This document shows positions 43,134-51,578 of a stretch of DNA of 64,000 nt, piece by piece. Every line of letters begins with the position of its first letter. Within the stretch, counting starts at the first letter, position 1. Origin of the DNA: an uncultured Collinsella sp. Lineage in GTDB: Bacteria; Actinomycetota; Coriobacteriia; Coriobacteriales; Coriobacteriaceae. Below the pieces are notes generated by a model, which was not told the origin of the DNA, did not search any database, and was given only the letters and a program-made list of their open reading frames with translations. The stretch covers positions 19,917 through 83,916 of the forward strand of contig CAJLUE010000001.1 of NCBI GenBank assembly GCA_905209765.1, given 5' to 3'. The position numbers were made by a program, and so were the translations under genes.

Positions 43134-43136
43134 GAA

Positions 43137-44513
43137 TTAGGCCCTCAGCAGATAACGCACCTCATAGGGCGCAAGTTCAAGGGAGCCCGGCAGCTCGACC
43201 GTGGGCGCACCGTCGGCAAGCAGGTCGACGAAGGAGCCGTTGAGTTCGCCGGCTCCAAAGGCATAGGGCTCGTTCACGGCATTGACCGCCACAAGCACCG
43301 TCGCGTCGTCGCAGGCGCGCTCAAACAGCAGCTGCTTATTCTGGATCACCACGTTGCGATAGGCACCGTAGTTGAGAGCTCGTGCCGCCGCACCGTCTGT
43401 CGAGTGCAGGTGCGCGAGCTGCTTGATGAAGGCCGTCAGCTCGTTGGGCGCAGGCTCATCGAGCGCTGGACGTAGCGCCCAATCGCCATCGGGGCCGCCC
43501 TTTTCGCCGGCAATCCCCCACTCGCTGCCGTAGTAGACGCACGGAATGCCCGGCATGCCAAAGAGCATGCCGTAGGCGGGGCGCAGGCAGGACTTGTCGG
43601 TAAGGATGCTCGCCAGGCGCGGCACATCGTGGTTGTCGACAAACGACAGCAGATGCTTGCCGCGGTAGATGCACCACGGGTCACCGCCAAACTGACGGCG
43701 CAACGAATGGGCGATCTCGAACATGTTGACCGAGTTAAAGCTGGAGTACAGGCCCTTGTAACACTCGTAATTAGTGCAGGAATCGAGCATCTCGTCGTTG
43801 ACGATTTGGTTGTAGTCGCCGTGGAGCGTCTCGCCGATCAGCACAAAGTCGGGCTTGAGCTCACGGGTAAAGGAGTGTAGGCGGCGCATAAAGTCGCGGT
43901 CGAGCATGTAGGCGACGTCCAGGCGCAGCCCGTCGACGCCAAAGACTTCGGCCCAGCGACGCACGGACTCAAGCAGGTAATCAACCACGGCGGGGTTTTG
44001 CAGGTTGAGCTTCACAAGCTCAAAATGGCCCTCCCAGCCCTCGTACCAAAAGCCGTCGCCGTAGCACGAGTCGCCGTCGAAGCTGATGTGGAACCAGTCC
44101 TTGTACGGCGAATCCCACTTGCGCTCCTGCACATCGCGGAAGGCCCAAAAGCCGCGACCGACGTGGTTGAAGACGGCATCGAGCACCACGTGGATGCCGT
44201 GGGCATGCAGCGTCTCGCACACGGCGGCAAAGTCGGCATCCCCACCCAGGCGGCGGTCTATATGGCGCAGGCTGCGCGTGTCGTAGCCATGACTATCGGA
44301 CTCGAGCGGCGGGTTGATGAGCACGGCGCCAACGCCGAGTTCCTGCAGGTAGTCGGCCCATTGGGCGATCTTCATGATGGGGGCATCGGGGCTAGCTGTG
44401 GCATCGGCGGCCTGGGCGAGCTCATCCTCGGCAACGGGGGCGGCGTTTTCGCGCGGAGCTCCGCAAAAGCCCAGCGGATAGATCTGATAGAACGTCGTCT
44501 CGTATGCCCACAT
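43137..44513 (-). CDS. GH13 alpha-glucan hydrolase (alpha-amylase family)
   Basis: This is an intracellular enzyme acting on alpha-1,4 or alpha-1,6 glucosidic bonds. All four GH13 regions are visible: VVLDAVFNHVG (I), GLRLDVAYML with the nucleophile Asp (II), LIGETLHGDY with the acid/base Glu (III) and FVDNHDVPR (IV). MWAYETTFYQIYPLGFCGAP and GGGAGG set the start at 44511-44513 (458 residues). There is no signal peptide, so it acts on imported oligosaccharides. It resembles neopullulanase or cyclomaltodextrinase-like enzymes without the extra N-terminal domain. Specificity is open. Confidence 0.88.
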   Translation of the reverse strand: MWAYETTFYQIYPLGFCGAPRENAAPVAEDELAQAADATASPDAPIMKIAQWADYLQELGVGAVLINPPLESDSHGYDTRSLRHIDRRLGGDADFAAVCETLHAHGIHVVLDAVFNHVGRGFWAFRDVQERKWDSPYKDWFHISFDGDSCYGDGFWYEGWEGHFELVKLNLQNPAVVDYLLESVRRWAEVFGVDGLRLDVAYMLDRDFMRRLHSFTRELKPDFVLIGETLHGDYNQIVNDEMLDSCTNYECYKGLYSSFNSVNMFEIAHSLRRQFGGDPWCIYRGKHLLSFVDNHDVPRLASILTDKSCLRPAYGMLFGMPGIPCVYYGSEWGIAGEKGGPDGDWALRPALDEPAPNELTAFIKQLAHLHSTDGAAARALNYGAYRNVVIQNKQLLFERACDDATVLVAVNAVNEPYAFGAGELNGSFVDLLADGAPTVELPGSLELAPYEVRYLLRA

Positions 44514-44584
44514 AGCAACCTCCCGGTAAGCGCAACACAACGACATCCATTGTATGCCCGGCTTGTATCCTCTTCCCCAAAATA

Positions 44585-44651
44585 AGTTGCGGTGGAATAG
44601 TTCCTGCTTGGGCCTTCAGAAGCCTTAAACAGGAACTATTCCACCGCAACT
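44585..44651. repeat. GGTGGAATAGTTCC palindrome, copy 1
   Basis: Perfect 22-bp arms (44585-44606 and 44630-44651, AGTTGCGGTGGAATAGTTCC and two more bases) enclose a 23-nt loop with GGCCTT/AAGCC. A related copy is at 50344-50410. Here it lies at the 3' end of the MFS gene and may act in RNA 3'-end formation. Confidence 0.9.
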
Positions 44652-44666
44652 GATGAGGGAACGTGA

Positions 44667-45863
44667 TTAGGCGATAGGCTTTGCGCGGCGAATGGCCGGG
44701 AACATTACCGTGATGGCGAGGATGACGCCCACGGCGGCGATTGCGCCACCCACGAAGCCGATCCAGGCAATACCTGGGCCCGAAACCACGGCTCCGCCGA
44801 TCGCGGTACCCGTGCCAATGCCCAGATTGAACAGGCCCGAGAAGATCGACATGGCGACGGCCGACGAGTCCGCCGGCGTGTGCTTGATGAGCTCGGCCTG
44901 AAACGCCACGTTAAAGGCCGTGGCGCAGCAGCCCCATAGTGCGCAAACAGCGAGAACCGCAGCGAGCGACGATGCGGCCGGGCCCATGAGCAGCAGGGCC
45001 ACCGGCACGCCGGAGAGCGTAATCGCGAGAAACGGGAACCGGTGCCCATCGAACAGCCGGCCGAACAGCCAGCTTCCGAGCAGACCAGAGCAGCCGAACG
45101 CCGTCAGCGTCATGGTGATGGCGCTTGCGTCGACATGCGCGACCTGAGCCAGGAAAGGCTCGATATAGCTATAGCCCGCGTAATAGCCGGTCGCCATGAA
45201 CACCGTGACCACATAGAGCGCGATGAGGAACGGGTTCTTGATCAGCTCGGGCAGCTGCTTGAGCGTAAAACGCTCGCCCGCTGGCATGGTGGGGAACACC
45301 GTGGCCTGGTAGACGACCGCGACAGCAGACAGCGCTCCGACCACGGCAAACGTCATGCGCCAGCCCACGGCCAGGCCAATGGCACGGCCGAGCGGCAGGC
45401 CGAAGATCTGTGCGATGGAAGAGCCCGTGGCGATCATGCTGATAGCGAGCGCCCCATGGCGCGTGTCAACCAGGCGCGACGCCATGATCGAGGCGACCGA
45501 CCAGAACACGGCGTGCGCGCAAGCGACCACCAGGCGCGCGCAGACCAGGATGGGATAAGTCGGCGCCACAGCGGACAGAAACTGGCCCAACGAAAACACG
45601 GCCAGCACGCCCAGCAACATCCGCTTGAACTCAAAGCGCGAAGCGAACACCATGAGCGGCAACGACAGCAGCATGACGCCCCAGGCATAGACCGAGATCA
45701 TGATGCCCGCCTGGGCCTCGGTGAGCGAGAACGACGTGGCGATATCAGTCAAAAGGCCGATGGGCATAAACTCCGACGTGTTGAACACGAACGCACAGCA
45801 GGTGAGCCCGACGAGCGGGAGCCACTGCCTGAGCGTGATGCCGTCTTGCCTTGCCTGACTCAT
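44667..45863 (-). CDS. MFS transporter, sugar-efflux/drug-efflux type
   Basis: This is a 398-residue membrane protein with twelve predicted hydrophobic segments, of the DHA1 group. FNTSEFMPIGLLTDIATSFSLTEAQAGIMISVYAWG is close to sugar efflux and AraJ-like proteins. The start is ATG at 45861-45863; an upstream in-frame TTG is less likely. Substrate unknown. It has its own promoter-like TATAAT and is not in an obvious operon. Confidence 0.85.
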   Translation of the reverse strand: MSQARQDGITLRQWLPLVGLTCCAFVFNTSEFMPIGLLTDIATSFSLTEAQAGIMISVYAWGVMLLSLPLMVFASRFEFKRMLLGVLAVFSLGQFLSAVAPTYPILVCARLVVACAHAVFWSVASIMASRLVDTRHGALAISMIATGSSIAQIFGLPLGRAIGLAVGWRMTFAVVGALSAVAVVYQATVFPTMPAGERFTLKQLPELIKNPFLIALYVVTVFMATGYYAGYSYIEPFLAQVAHVDASAITMTLTAFGCSGLLGSWLFGRLFDGHRFPFLAITLSGVPVALLLMGPAASSLAAVLAVCALWGCCATAFNVAFQAELIKHTPADSSAVAMSIFSGLFNLGIGTGTAIGGAVVSGPGIAWIGFVGGAIAAVGVILAITVMFPAIRRAKPIA

Positions 45864-45896
45864 ATATAACGTCTCCAATCATTTTGAGCGGAGGCG

Positions 45897-45942
45897 ATTA
45901 TATAGCAACGGCCCCGCATCCGTCAGCAACAGATGCGGGGCC
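45897..45942 (-). promoter_or_regulatory. Hairpin overlapping the MFS promoter
   Basis: Minus strand TATAAT at 45897-45902, with CTGACG 18 bp upstream lying inside the loop of a perfect 11-bp stem GGCCCCGCATC/GATGCGGGGCC (45910-45920 with 45932-45942). The hairpin also lies 43 bp after the feoB stop and may end that transcript, although no T-run follows. Confidence 0.5.
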
Positions 45943-45984
45943 GAAAACAATTCGATACACAGAGGTTGCACCGTCAATAAATAA

Positions 45985-48345
45985 CTAAGCCAACCCCAGC
46001 AATATGCCCGCCGAATGCACGACAAACGCTACGATCCAGGCGACCGTCACCTGAAACGCGAATACGGCAACGGCGTAGCGCGCGCCCAGCTCGCTCTTGA
46101 CGGCGCCGATCGCAGCCACGCACGGCGGGTACAGCAACGTAAAGACCAGGAACACATAGGCAGTAAACGGCGAAAACATGGTCGACAGTGCCGCGGGCGA
46201 GGTCGCGCCCAAAAGTACCGTGAGGGTCGAGATGACACTCTCCTTGGCGATAAGTCCGGTGACGAGCGCCGTGGATGCACGCCAGTCGCCAAACCCAAGC
46301 GGCGTCAGCGCCGGCGCGATGATGCTGCCGAGGCCCGCAAGCAGACTCTGCGACTGATCGGCGACCACATTAAAGCGGATATCGAACGTCTGAAGGAACC
46401 AGATGACCACGGTAGCGGCAAAGATAATGGTAAAGGCCTTGGTAATAAAATCCTTGGCTTTATCCCATGCCAGCATCACTGTCGTCTTGACGCTCGGCAG
46501 GCGGTAATTGGGGAGCTCCATGATAAACGGCACCGGGTCGCCCTTAAATGCCGTGCGGTTGAGCACCAAAGCTGCGATACAGCCAACCGCAATACCAATC
46601 AGATAGAGCGAGACCATGGCGGGAACTGTCGCCTGCGGGAAGAATGCTCCGCACAGCAGACCGTAGACCGGCAACTTGGCCGAGCAGCTCATGAACGGCG
46701 TAAGCATGACCGTCATCTTGCGGTCGTGCTCGGATGGGAGCGTACGGGTCGACATGATAGCCGGCACGGTGCAGCCAAAACCGACGAGCATAGGCACGAA
46801 GCTACGGCCCGACAGGCCAAAGCGACGCAACACCTTATCCATGACAAAGGCCACGCGCGCCATGTAGCCGGAGTCTTCCAGAATGGAGAGGAACAAGAAG
46901 AGCACGACGATAATCGGCAGGAAGGTCAGCACGCTGCCCACACCCGTAAGCACGCCGTCGACAGCCAGCGAGCGCACCACGTCGTTGGTACCGAACGCCT
47001 TGAGGCCCGCATCGGCCGAGGCGATGATGGCAGCGATACCGTCCTCCATGAGTCCCTGCAACGCCGCGCCGATCACGCCAAACGTCAGCCAAAAGACGAG
47101 GCCCATGATCACCAAAAACGCCGGAATGGCTGTGTAACGACCCGTCAGGATGCGGTCAATCTTGACGGAGCGCACGTGCTCGCGGCTCTCGTGCGGCTTG
47201 ACGACGCAGCGCCCACACACGTCGCCGATGAAGCTAAAGCGCATATCGGCCAGCGCGGACAGACGGTCGGTGCCGGCCTCGCCCTCCATCTGGGTAATGA
47301 TGTGCTCGATGGCATCAAGCTCGTTACGGTCCAGGTGAAGCGCCTCGGTTACCAGCTCGTCGCCCTCAACCAGCTTGGTCGCCGCGAAACGCACGGGAAT
47401 GTGCGCCGTCGCGGCATGGTCCTCGATAAGGTTGGCGATGCCGTGGATGCAGCGATGCAGCGCGCCGCCGTCCGGACCATCGGGTGCGCAAAAGTCCAAG
47501 CGGCCGGGACGTTCGCGGAACCGCGCGACGTGCAAGGCATGATCCACCAGCTCGCCGATACCCTCGTTGCGGGCAGCGCTAATGGGGACAACCGGCACGC
47601 CCAGCAGGCTCTCGAGCAGATTGACGTCCACGGCGCCGCCGTTGGTCGTCACCTCGTCCATCATGTTGAGCGCGATGACCATGGGGCGATCGAGCTCCAT
47701 AAGCTGCAGCGTCAGGTACAGGTTACGCTCGATGTTGGTAGCGTCGATGATGTCGATGATGGCATCGGGGTTTTCGTCAAGGATGAATTGACGGCTCACG
47801 ATCTCCTCGCCCGTGTACGGCGACAGCGAATAGATGCCAGGCAGGTCGGTGACACTCGCCTCGGGATGGTTGCGGATAGTGCCATCTTTGCGGTCGACCG
47901 TCACGCCGGGAAAGTTACCGACGTGTTGGTTGGAGCCCGTCAGCTGGTTGAACAGCGTGGTCTTGCCGCAGTTTTGGTTGCCAGCGAGGGCAAAATGCAG
48001 CGGCGCGCCCTCGGGCACGGCCGTCTTTGCCGCGCGGGGCGAATACGTCCCCTCGCCGAGCGCCGGGTGCTCCGTCGTGCCGATTGCGGCGTTAGCGCGC
48101 GGACCTGTATCTGTGTCGTGGACATCTACGAGCTCAATGCGAGCGGCATCGTCCTTGCGCAGCGTCAACTCGTAGCCACGCAGGCGAATCTCGAGCGGGT
48201 CGCCCATGGGGGCGTACTTCATCATGGTGACTTCGGTGCCCGGCGTTAGGCCCATGTCCAAAATATGTTGTCGGAGTGCCTGGTCGTCCGATGCCACCGA
48301 TGCGACAACGGCGTCCTTTCCAATCTCGAGCGTATCGAGCTTCAC
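45985..48345 (-). CDS. feoB: Ferrous iron transporter, FeoA-FeoB fusion
   Basis: This inner membrane Fe(II) importer has 786 residues. Residues 1-75 are a FeoA-like SH3 domain (ILDMGLTPGTEVTMMKYAPM, then GDPLEIRLRGYELTLR). From residue about 115 follows the FeoB G domain, with ALAGNQNCGKTTLFNQLTG, GNFPGVTVDRK and TDLPGIYSL. The membrane part has the Gate motifs with conserved Cys, GFGCTVPAIMSTRTL and MSCSAKLPVYGLL. FeoA is usually a separate protein. The start is GTG with GGAGG upstream. Two repeated CCATGGCTAACC boxes lie in the promoter region, so iron control is likely. Confidence 0.94.
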   Translation of the reverse strand: MKLDTLEIGKDAVVASVASDDQALRQHILDMGLTPGTEVTMMKYAPMGDPLEIRLRGYELTLRKDDAARIELVDVHDTDTGPRANAAIGTTEHPALGEGTYSPRAAKTAVPEGAPLHFALAGNQNCGKTTLFNQLTGSNQHVGNFPGVTVDRKDGTIRNHPEASVTDLPGIYSLSPYTGEEIVSRQFILDENPDAIIDIIDATNIERNLYLTLQLMELDRPMVIALNMMDEVTTNGGAVDVNLLESLLGVPVVPISAARNEGIGELVDHALHVARFRERPGRLDFCAPDGPDGGALHRCIHGIANLIEDHAATAHIPVRFAATKLVEGDELVTEALHLDRNELDAIEHIITQMEGEAGTDRLSALADMRFSFIGDVCGRCVVKPHESREHVRSVKIDRILTGRYTAIPAFLVIMGLVFWLTFGVIGAALQGLMEDGIAAIIASADAGLKAFGTNDVVRSLAVDGVLTGVGSVLTFLPIIVVLFLFLSILEDSGYMARVAFVMDKVLRRFGLSGRSFVPMLVGFGCTVPAIMSTRTLPSEHDRKMTVMLTPFMSCSAKLPVYGLLCGAFFPQATVPAMVSLYLIGIAVGCIAALVLNRTAFKGDPVPFIMELPNYRLPSVKTTVMLAWDKAKDFITKAFTIIFAATVVIWFLQTFDIRFNVVADQSQSLLAGLGSIIAPALTPLGFGDWRASTALVTGLIAKESVISTLTVLLGATSPAALSTMFSPFTAYVFLVFTLLYPPCVAAIGAVKSELGARYAVAVFAFQVTVAWIVAFVVHSAGILLGLA

Positions 48346-48386
48346 GTCCGTGTTCCTCCCCCGGCGCCCACAGGGCGTTGTATTTT

Positions 48387-48420
48387 GTTTACCATGGCTA
48401 ACCGTTTGCCATGGCTAACC
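48387..48420. promoter_or_regulatory. Tandem CCATGGCTAACC boxes before feoB
   Basis: GTTTACCATGGCTAACC (48387-48403) and GTTTGCCATGGCTAACC (48404-48420) are adjacent direct repeats, each an imperfect palindrome centred on CCATGG. They resemble DtxR/IdeR-type sites in having TTAGnnnnnnCTAA-like symmetry. Their place 45-75 bp before the feoB start suits an iron repressor. Confidence 0.55.
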
Positions 48421-48541
48421 AATTTATCCATGCATGATAGCGCGAACATGCAACGATGTTCAATCGACAGATCGGTGCAATGGGGACAGGTCGCTTTGCC
48501 CAATAGATGCGATGCGGAACAACCAGGCGCGGGAGGGGATT

Positions 48542-48745
48542 CCGGGACACGGTTTCCCAGACGGCACCCTTTCGGAAACCGCACCCCACTATTCAGGCGA
48601 ATTCCGGGATGCAGTTTCCCGATGGGGGCTCCTGGGGAAACTGCATCCCACTCCGAAACGCTAAAACGGGATGGGCTTTCCGACTGAGGTCTCTAGCGGA
48701 AACTGCGTCCCGGAATAGGCGCTCGGAACGGGATACGGCTTCCCC
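48542..48745. repeat. GGAAA dyad array C (three units plus a half)
   Basis: Complete dyads lie near 48573-48621, 48634-48682 and 48696-48745, preceded by a right half-site CCGGGACACGGTTTCCC. Arms are of the form GGAAACTGCATCCC with GGGATGCAGTTTCCC. The period is about 61 bp. The array is upstream of the zinc-ribbon gene at 48859; array D is downstream of it. Confidence 0.88.
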
Positions 48746-48757
48746 GGACGAGAGCCC

Positions 48758-48774
48758 GGCAATGTTGCGCAACA
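48758..48774. promoter_or_regulatory. Shared 17-nt motif upstream of zinc-ribbon gene 2
   Basis: GGCAATGTTGCGCAACA is identical to 35900-35916 and lies between array C and the gene, as the other copy lies between array A and its gene. Confidence 0.6.
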
Positions 48775-48858
48775 AAGGGCGCAAGTCCGCGCATAGGATA
48801 GAGGCGGATGAGGATGCGCCCGGTATTCGCGCGGGCGCCGATCGAGGGGAGTCTGCAC

Positions 48859-50040
48859 ATGTTCTGCCGAAATTGCGGGTCGAAGGTCGAGGACGGGACC
48901 AGGTTCTGCCCCGTGTGCGGAGAGCCCGTCGCTGACGAATATGAACCCCCGGCCGAATCGCAGGGCGGCTTTCAATCCGCCCCGGCAGCCGAGGCGCAGC
49001 CAACTACACCGGCGCCGGCGAAGGCCAAGCGCTCAAAGAGACCCCTCATGATCGCCGCCGTCGTGGCCGCGCTGCTCGCCGCGGGCGGCGGCGCCGGCTA
49101 CTACTTCGGCGTCTACGCCCCCGAGCAGGCTCGACAGGCGGCCGAACAGGAGGCGCTCGCGGCGAAGCACGCCGTGCGCTTTAGCGTCTCGGCCCAGGGC
49201 TGGGACACCTCGGCGGGAGCGAGCAGGCTGCCGGTTCATATTACGGGCAAGGAGGAGCGTGGCAAGAAGGTCGACGCCGTGCGCTACGTGGACAGCGACG
49301 GCGAGGGCGTCGAGCTCCGCTGCGGAAGCTACGAGGTCGAGGTCGCCGCCTCCCCCATCGCCGCCGACGGCACGATCTACGCCGTCCCCGCCGACAAGCT
49401 CGACATCAAGCTGGGCGAAAAGGCCGCCGAGAAGAAGACCATTGACGCGGGCGACGTGGCGCTGGAGCCGATCGAGGCGCCCGAAGTGACCGACGACCAG
49501 ATCGCCGCGGCAAAGAAGTACGCCGAGGAGGACGAGGGCGCCAAGAAGGCCGGCTTCAATATTGACGCCGATGCGCTCGCGACCGCCGCGACCAAGCGCC
49601 GCGACGACGCCGTGGTGGCAAAGCAGGCCGAGGAGGAGGCAAGGCGCCAGGCGGAGGAAGAGGCCAAGAAAGCCGAGGAGGCAAGGCAGGCAAGGACGTT
49701 TGAAACCGACTACTTTACAATGGTCCTCCCCGACTGGTTCCCCATGGATTGGTTGAAATTCGAAACGACGTCCGACACCCTTACCGCCAATGACGTTACA
49801 GCGCAAGATGTTGCCTCGAAAGCGAACTTTACGGTATACGCAACCGATGGATCGCCGCACGGCGCAGAGACCGCCTTCTCTAAGACGATTGGAAAGACGT
49901 CATCGGGCAAGACTGTAGTGCTGTCCGGCGGACCTTACTGGGGATATGTCCAGGATGGATACCGCCCGCTTGGGATCAATTATGATTTCACGGGAGAAAC
50001 GTACTGCGATCTCCTCGCATCCTGCATTACGCTGAAATAG
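48859..50040 (+). CDS. Zinc-ribbon membrane protein with coiled coil
   Basis: MFCRNCGSKVEDGTRFCPVC (residues 1-20) is a double-cysteine zinc ribbon of the kind found at the N-terminus of many Gram-positive membrane proteins. After a Pro/Ala linker comes one membrane helix (residues about 63-83, MIAAVVAALLAAGGGAGYYFG). A large outer part follows, with a charged coiled coil rich in Glu, Ala and Lys near residues 225-285 and a C-terminal domain ending in a Cys-containing strand. The start has a GAGGGGAG box. Together with the gene at 35979 it shares flanking arrays and a 17-nt motif. Function unknown. Confidence 0.8.
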   Translation: MFCRNCGSKVEDGTRFCPVCGEPVADEYEPPAESQGGFQSAPAAEAQPTTPAPAKAKRSKRPLMIAAVVAALLAAGGGAGYYFGVYAPEQARQAAEQEALAAKHAVRFSVSAQGWDTSAGASRLPVHITGKEERGKKVDAVRYVDSDGEGVELRCGSYEVEVAASPIAADGTIYAVPADKLDIKLGEKAAEKKTIDAGDVALEPIEAPEVTDDQIAAAKKYAEEDEGAKKAGFNIDADALATAATKRRDDAVVAKQAEEEARRQAEEEAKKAEEARQARTFETDYFTMVLPDWFPMDWLKFETTSDTLTANDVTAQDVASKANFTVYATDGSPHGAETAFSKTIGKTSSGKTVVLSGGPYWGYVQDGYRPLGINYDFTGETYCDLLASCITLK

Positions 50041-50097
50041 CCGACTACCGCCACCCAAAATGATCCGCTTTCCTCCGTAGCATGCGAATCATACAGG

Positions 50098-50147
50098 GAG
50101 TGTCCCAGGGTGCCGGCACTTAAGGAACGTCCCCAGCTGCCGGAAGC
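50098..50147. repeat. GGGACAG-family hairpin (TGCCGGCA stem)
   Basis: GTGTCCC followed by TGCCGGCAC...AGCTGCCGG with ACGTCCCC between the arms. It matches the hairpin at 3209-3243. Just upstream, AAAATGATCCGCTTTCCTCC (50058-50077) nearly repeats a sequence at 27237. Confidence 0.65.
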
Positions 50148-50180
50148 CGATATTTTGCCGCTCTGCCAGAATTCTGGCTC

Positions 50181-50324
50181 GAAACGGGATATGGTTTCCC
50201 AAACAAGCCTCTTGCGGAAAATGCAACCCGGAATCCCCGCCCGAAACGGGACGCACTTTCCCAGTCGAGGCCCTATGGGAAACTGCATCCCGGAATCCGC
50301 GCCCAAACCGGGACGCAGTTTCCG
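50181..50324. repeat. GGAAA dyad array D (two units plus a half)
   Basis: A right half-site (GAAACGGGATATGGTTTCCC, 50181-50200) is followed by dyads at 50214-50262 and 50276-50324, period 62 bp. Arms are GGAAAATGCAACCC/GGGACGCACTTTCC and GGGAAACTGCATCCC/GGGACGCAGTTTCC. Confidence 0.88.
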
Positions 50325-50343
50325 GACGGGGCATCAAAGACAA

Positions 50344-50410
50344 AGTTGCGGTGGAATAGTTCCTGCTTAGGCTGGTTGAGGCCTTAAATAGGAACTATTT
50401 CACCGCAAGT
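50344..50410. repeat. GGTGGAATAGTTCC palindrome, copy 2
   Basis: Arms at 50344-50365 and 50389-50410 match copy 1 with a few mismatches, and the loop again has AGGC/GCCT. It lies 23 bp after the stop of the minus-strand hydrolase gene, so both copies are 3' of minus-strand genes. Confidence 0.85.
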
Positions 50411-50432
50411 TATTGAGGGGATGTCCGTCCTC

Positions 50433-51332
50433 TTACAGATGGCGCTCCAGGAAGCGGAAGGCTAGGCGAATCCAGGGACGGACGGAAACCTGCTTGTCCT
50501 CGTTGTCGACCGCGGTATTGGCGTTGCCGAGCGAAAGGCCGTGGCCACCCTGGTCAAAGACGTGCATCTCGCATGCAACGCCCTCCTCGGCCATGCGCTG
50601 CGCAAACGGGTAGACCTGCGCGACCGGCGCCGTCTTGTCGTCCGAAACGCCCCACACAAAGGTCGGGGGCATCTGGCGCGAAACGTGCGTGGTAGGGCAA
50701 ATGTCGGTCAAGTGCTCATCGGTCGCCTCGCCGCCCGTCACCATCGACAGATAGTCGTTGAGCAAATCGCGCCCCGTCTTGCCACCCGTCTTGGGCACGC
50801 GCAGGTCGATGCGCGGGTCGCGCGTCTGCATATCGCGCACATAGGCAAGGTCAAGCAACGGATAGCCCAGCACCACGGCGTCGGGACGAATATCCTCCGG
50901 ACGAGCCCCGGCAAGGCCCGCGAAGGGTCCGGTCTTCCACTGCGTTGCCAACGAGGCGCAAATCATGCCGCCCGCCGAGAAGCCCACGATGCACACGCGC
51001 TTGGGATCGACATGCCACTCGTCGGCGTTGGCGCGCACGGTAGCGATCATCTTGGCGAGGTCCGCCTGCGGGTGTGGAAAGCTCACGTCGCCCGTGGCGC
51101 TCGTCACATAGTTGAGCACAAAGGCCTGGTAGCCACGGTCCAAAAATGCAAACGCCACCGGGTCCTGCTCGTGCGGAGCGATATGCGTAAACCCGCCTCC
51201 GCCGCAGATAATCACCGCGGGGCGGCGGCCATTGGGCTTGTCGGGCAGCGGCTCGGCACCCAGATACGTAAACGTCGCCGGATAATCCTCGGTCGGTTCC
51301 TCGCCCCACAGCGCATGGTTCTCAATAATCAT
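50433..51332 (-). CDS. Alpha/beta hydrolase, acetyl-xylan esterase-like
   Basis: This is a 299-residue intracellular esterase. PAVIICGGGGFTHIAPHEQD gives the oxyanion hole, the nucleophile Ser is in VCIVGFSAGGMICAS, and VFDQGGHGLSLG carries the catalytic His. This matches the BD-FAE/acetyl esterase group that deacetylates sugars. AAGGAG 6 nt before the ATG at 51330-51332 sets the start; the frame stays open for another 950 bp upstream, but that part is antisense to the EIIA gene and is not coding. The substrate is not known. Confidence 0.85.
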   Translation of the reverse strand: MIIENHALWGEEPTEDYPATFTYLGAEPLPDKPNGRRPAVIICGGGGFTHIAPHEQDPVAFAFLDRGYQAFVLNYVTSATGDVSFPHPQADLAKMIATVRANADEWHVDPKRVCIVGFSAGGMICASLATQWKTGPFAGLAGARPEDIRPDAVVLGYPLLDLAYVRDMQTRDPRIDLRVPKTGGKTGRDLLNDYLSMVTGGEATDEHLTDICPTTHVSRQMPPTFVWGVSDDKTAPVAQVYPFAQRMAEEGVACEMHVFDQGGHGLSLGNANTAVDNEDKQVSVRPWIRLAFRFLERHL

Positions 51333-51518
51333 AGGTGCTCCTTCCGTGCGATTCGTGCGCACTCGTTTTTCGCACCTTAGCGTACCCCACTTGAGCCCGC
51401 GGCGCAGAAACACCCCCGCAATAAGTTGGCCTTCAACTGATATATCACAAAATCGCTGTTCAGAGGTATCGTTAGGCAGCGTAAAATAGGGGCGCTGACC
51501 GTGCTGGGAAACACGTAC

Positions 51519-51528
51519 GAAACGTTTC
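51519..51528. promoter_or_regulatory. GAAACGTTTC site upstream of the EIIA gene
   Basis: This perfect 10-bp palindrome centred on CG is of the LacI-family operator type. A second copy lies 83 bp after the gene (52225-52234). Confidence 0.5.
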
Positions 51529-51578
51529 CGGCAAACCACACGCGTGCAACATGCGCGCCTGATACGTTGGAGGCATCT

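Noticed and set aside
46015..48249. Open frame of 744 codons antisense to feoB.
   Set aside because: It is a shadow of the feoB codons, with an Arg/His-rich translation and no family features.
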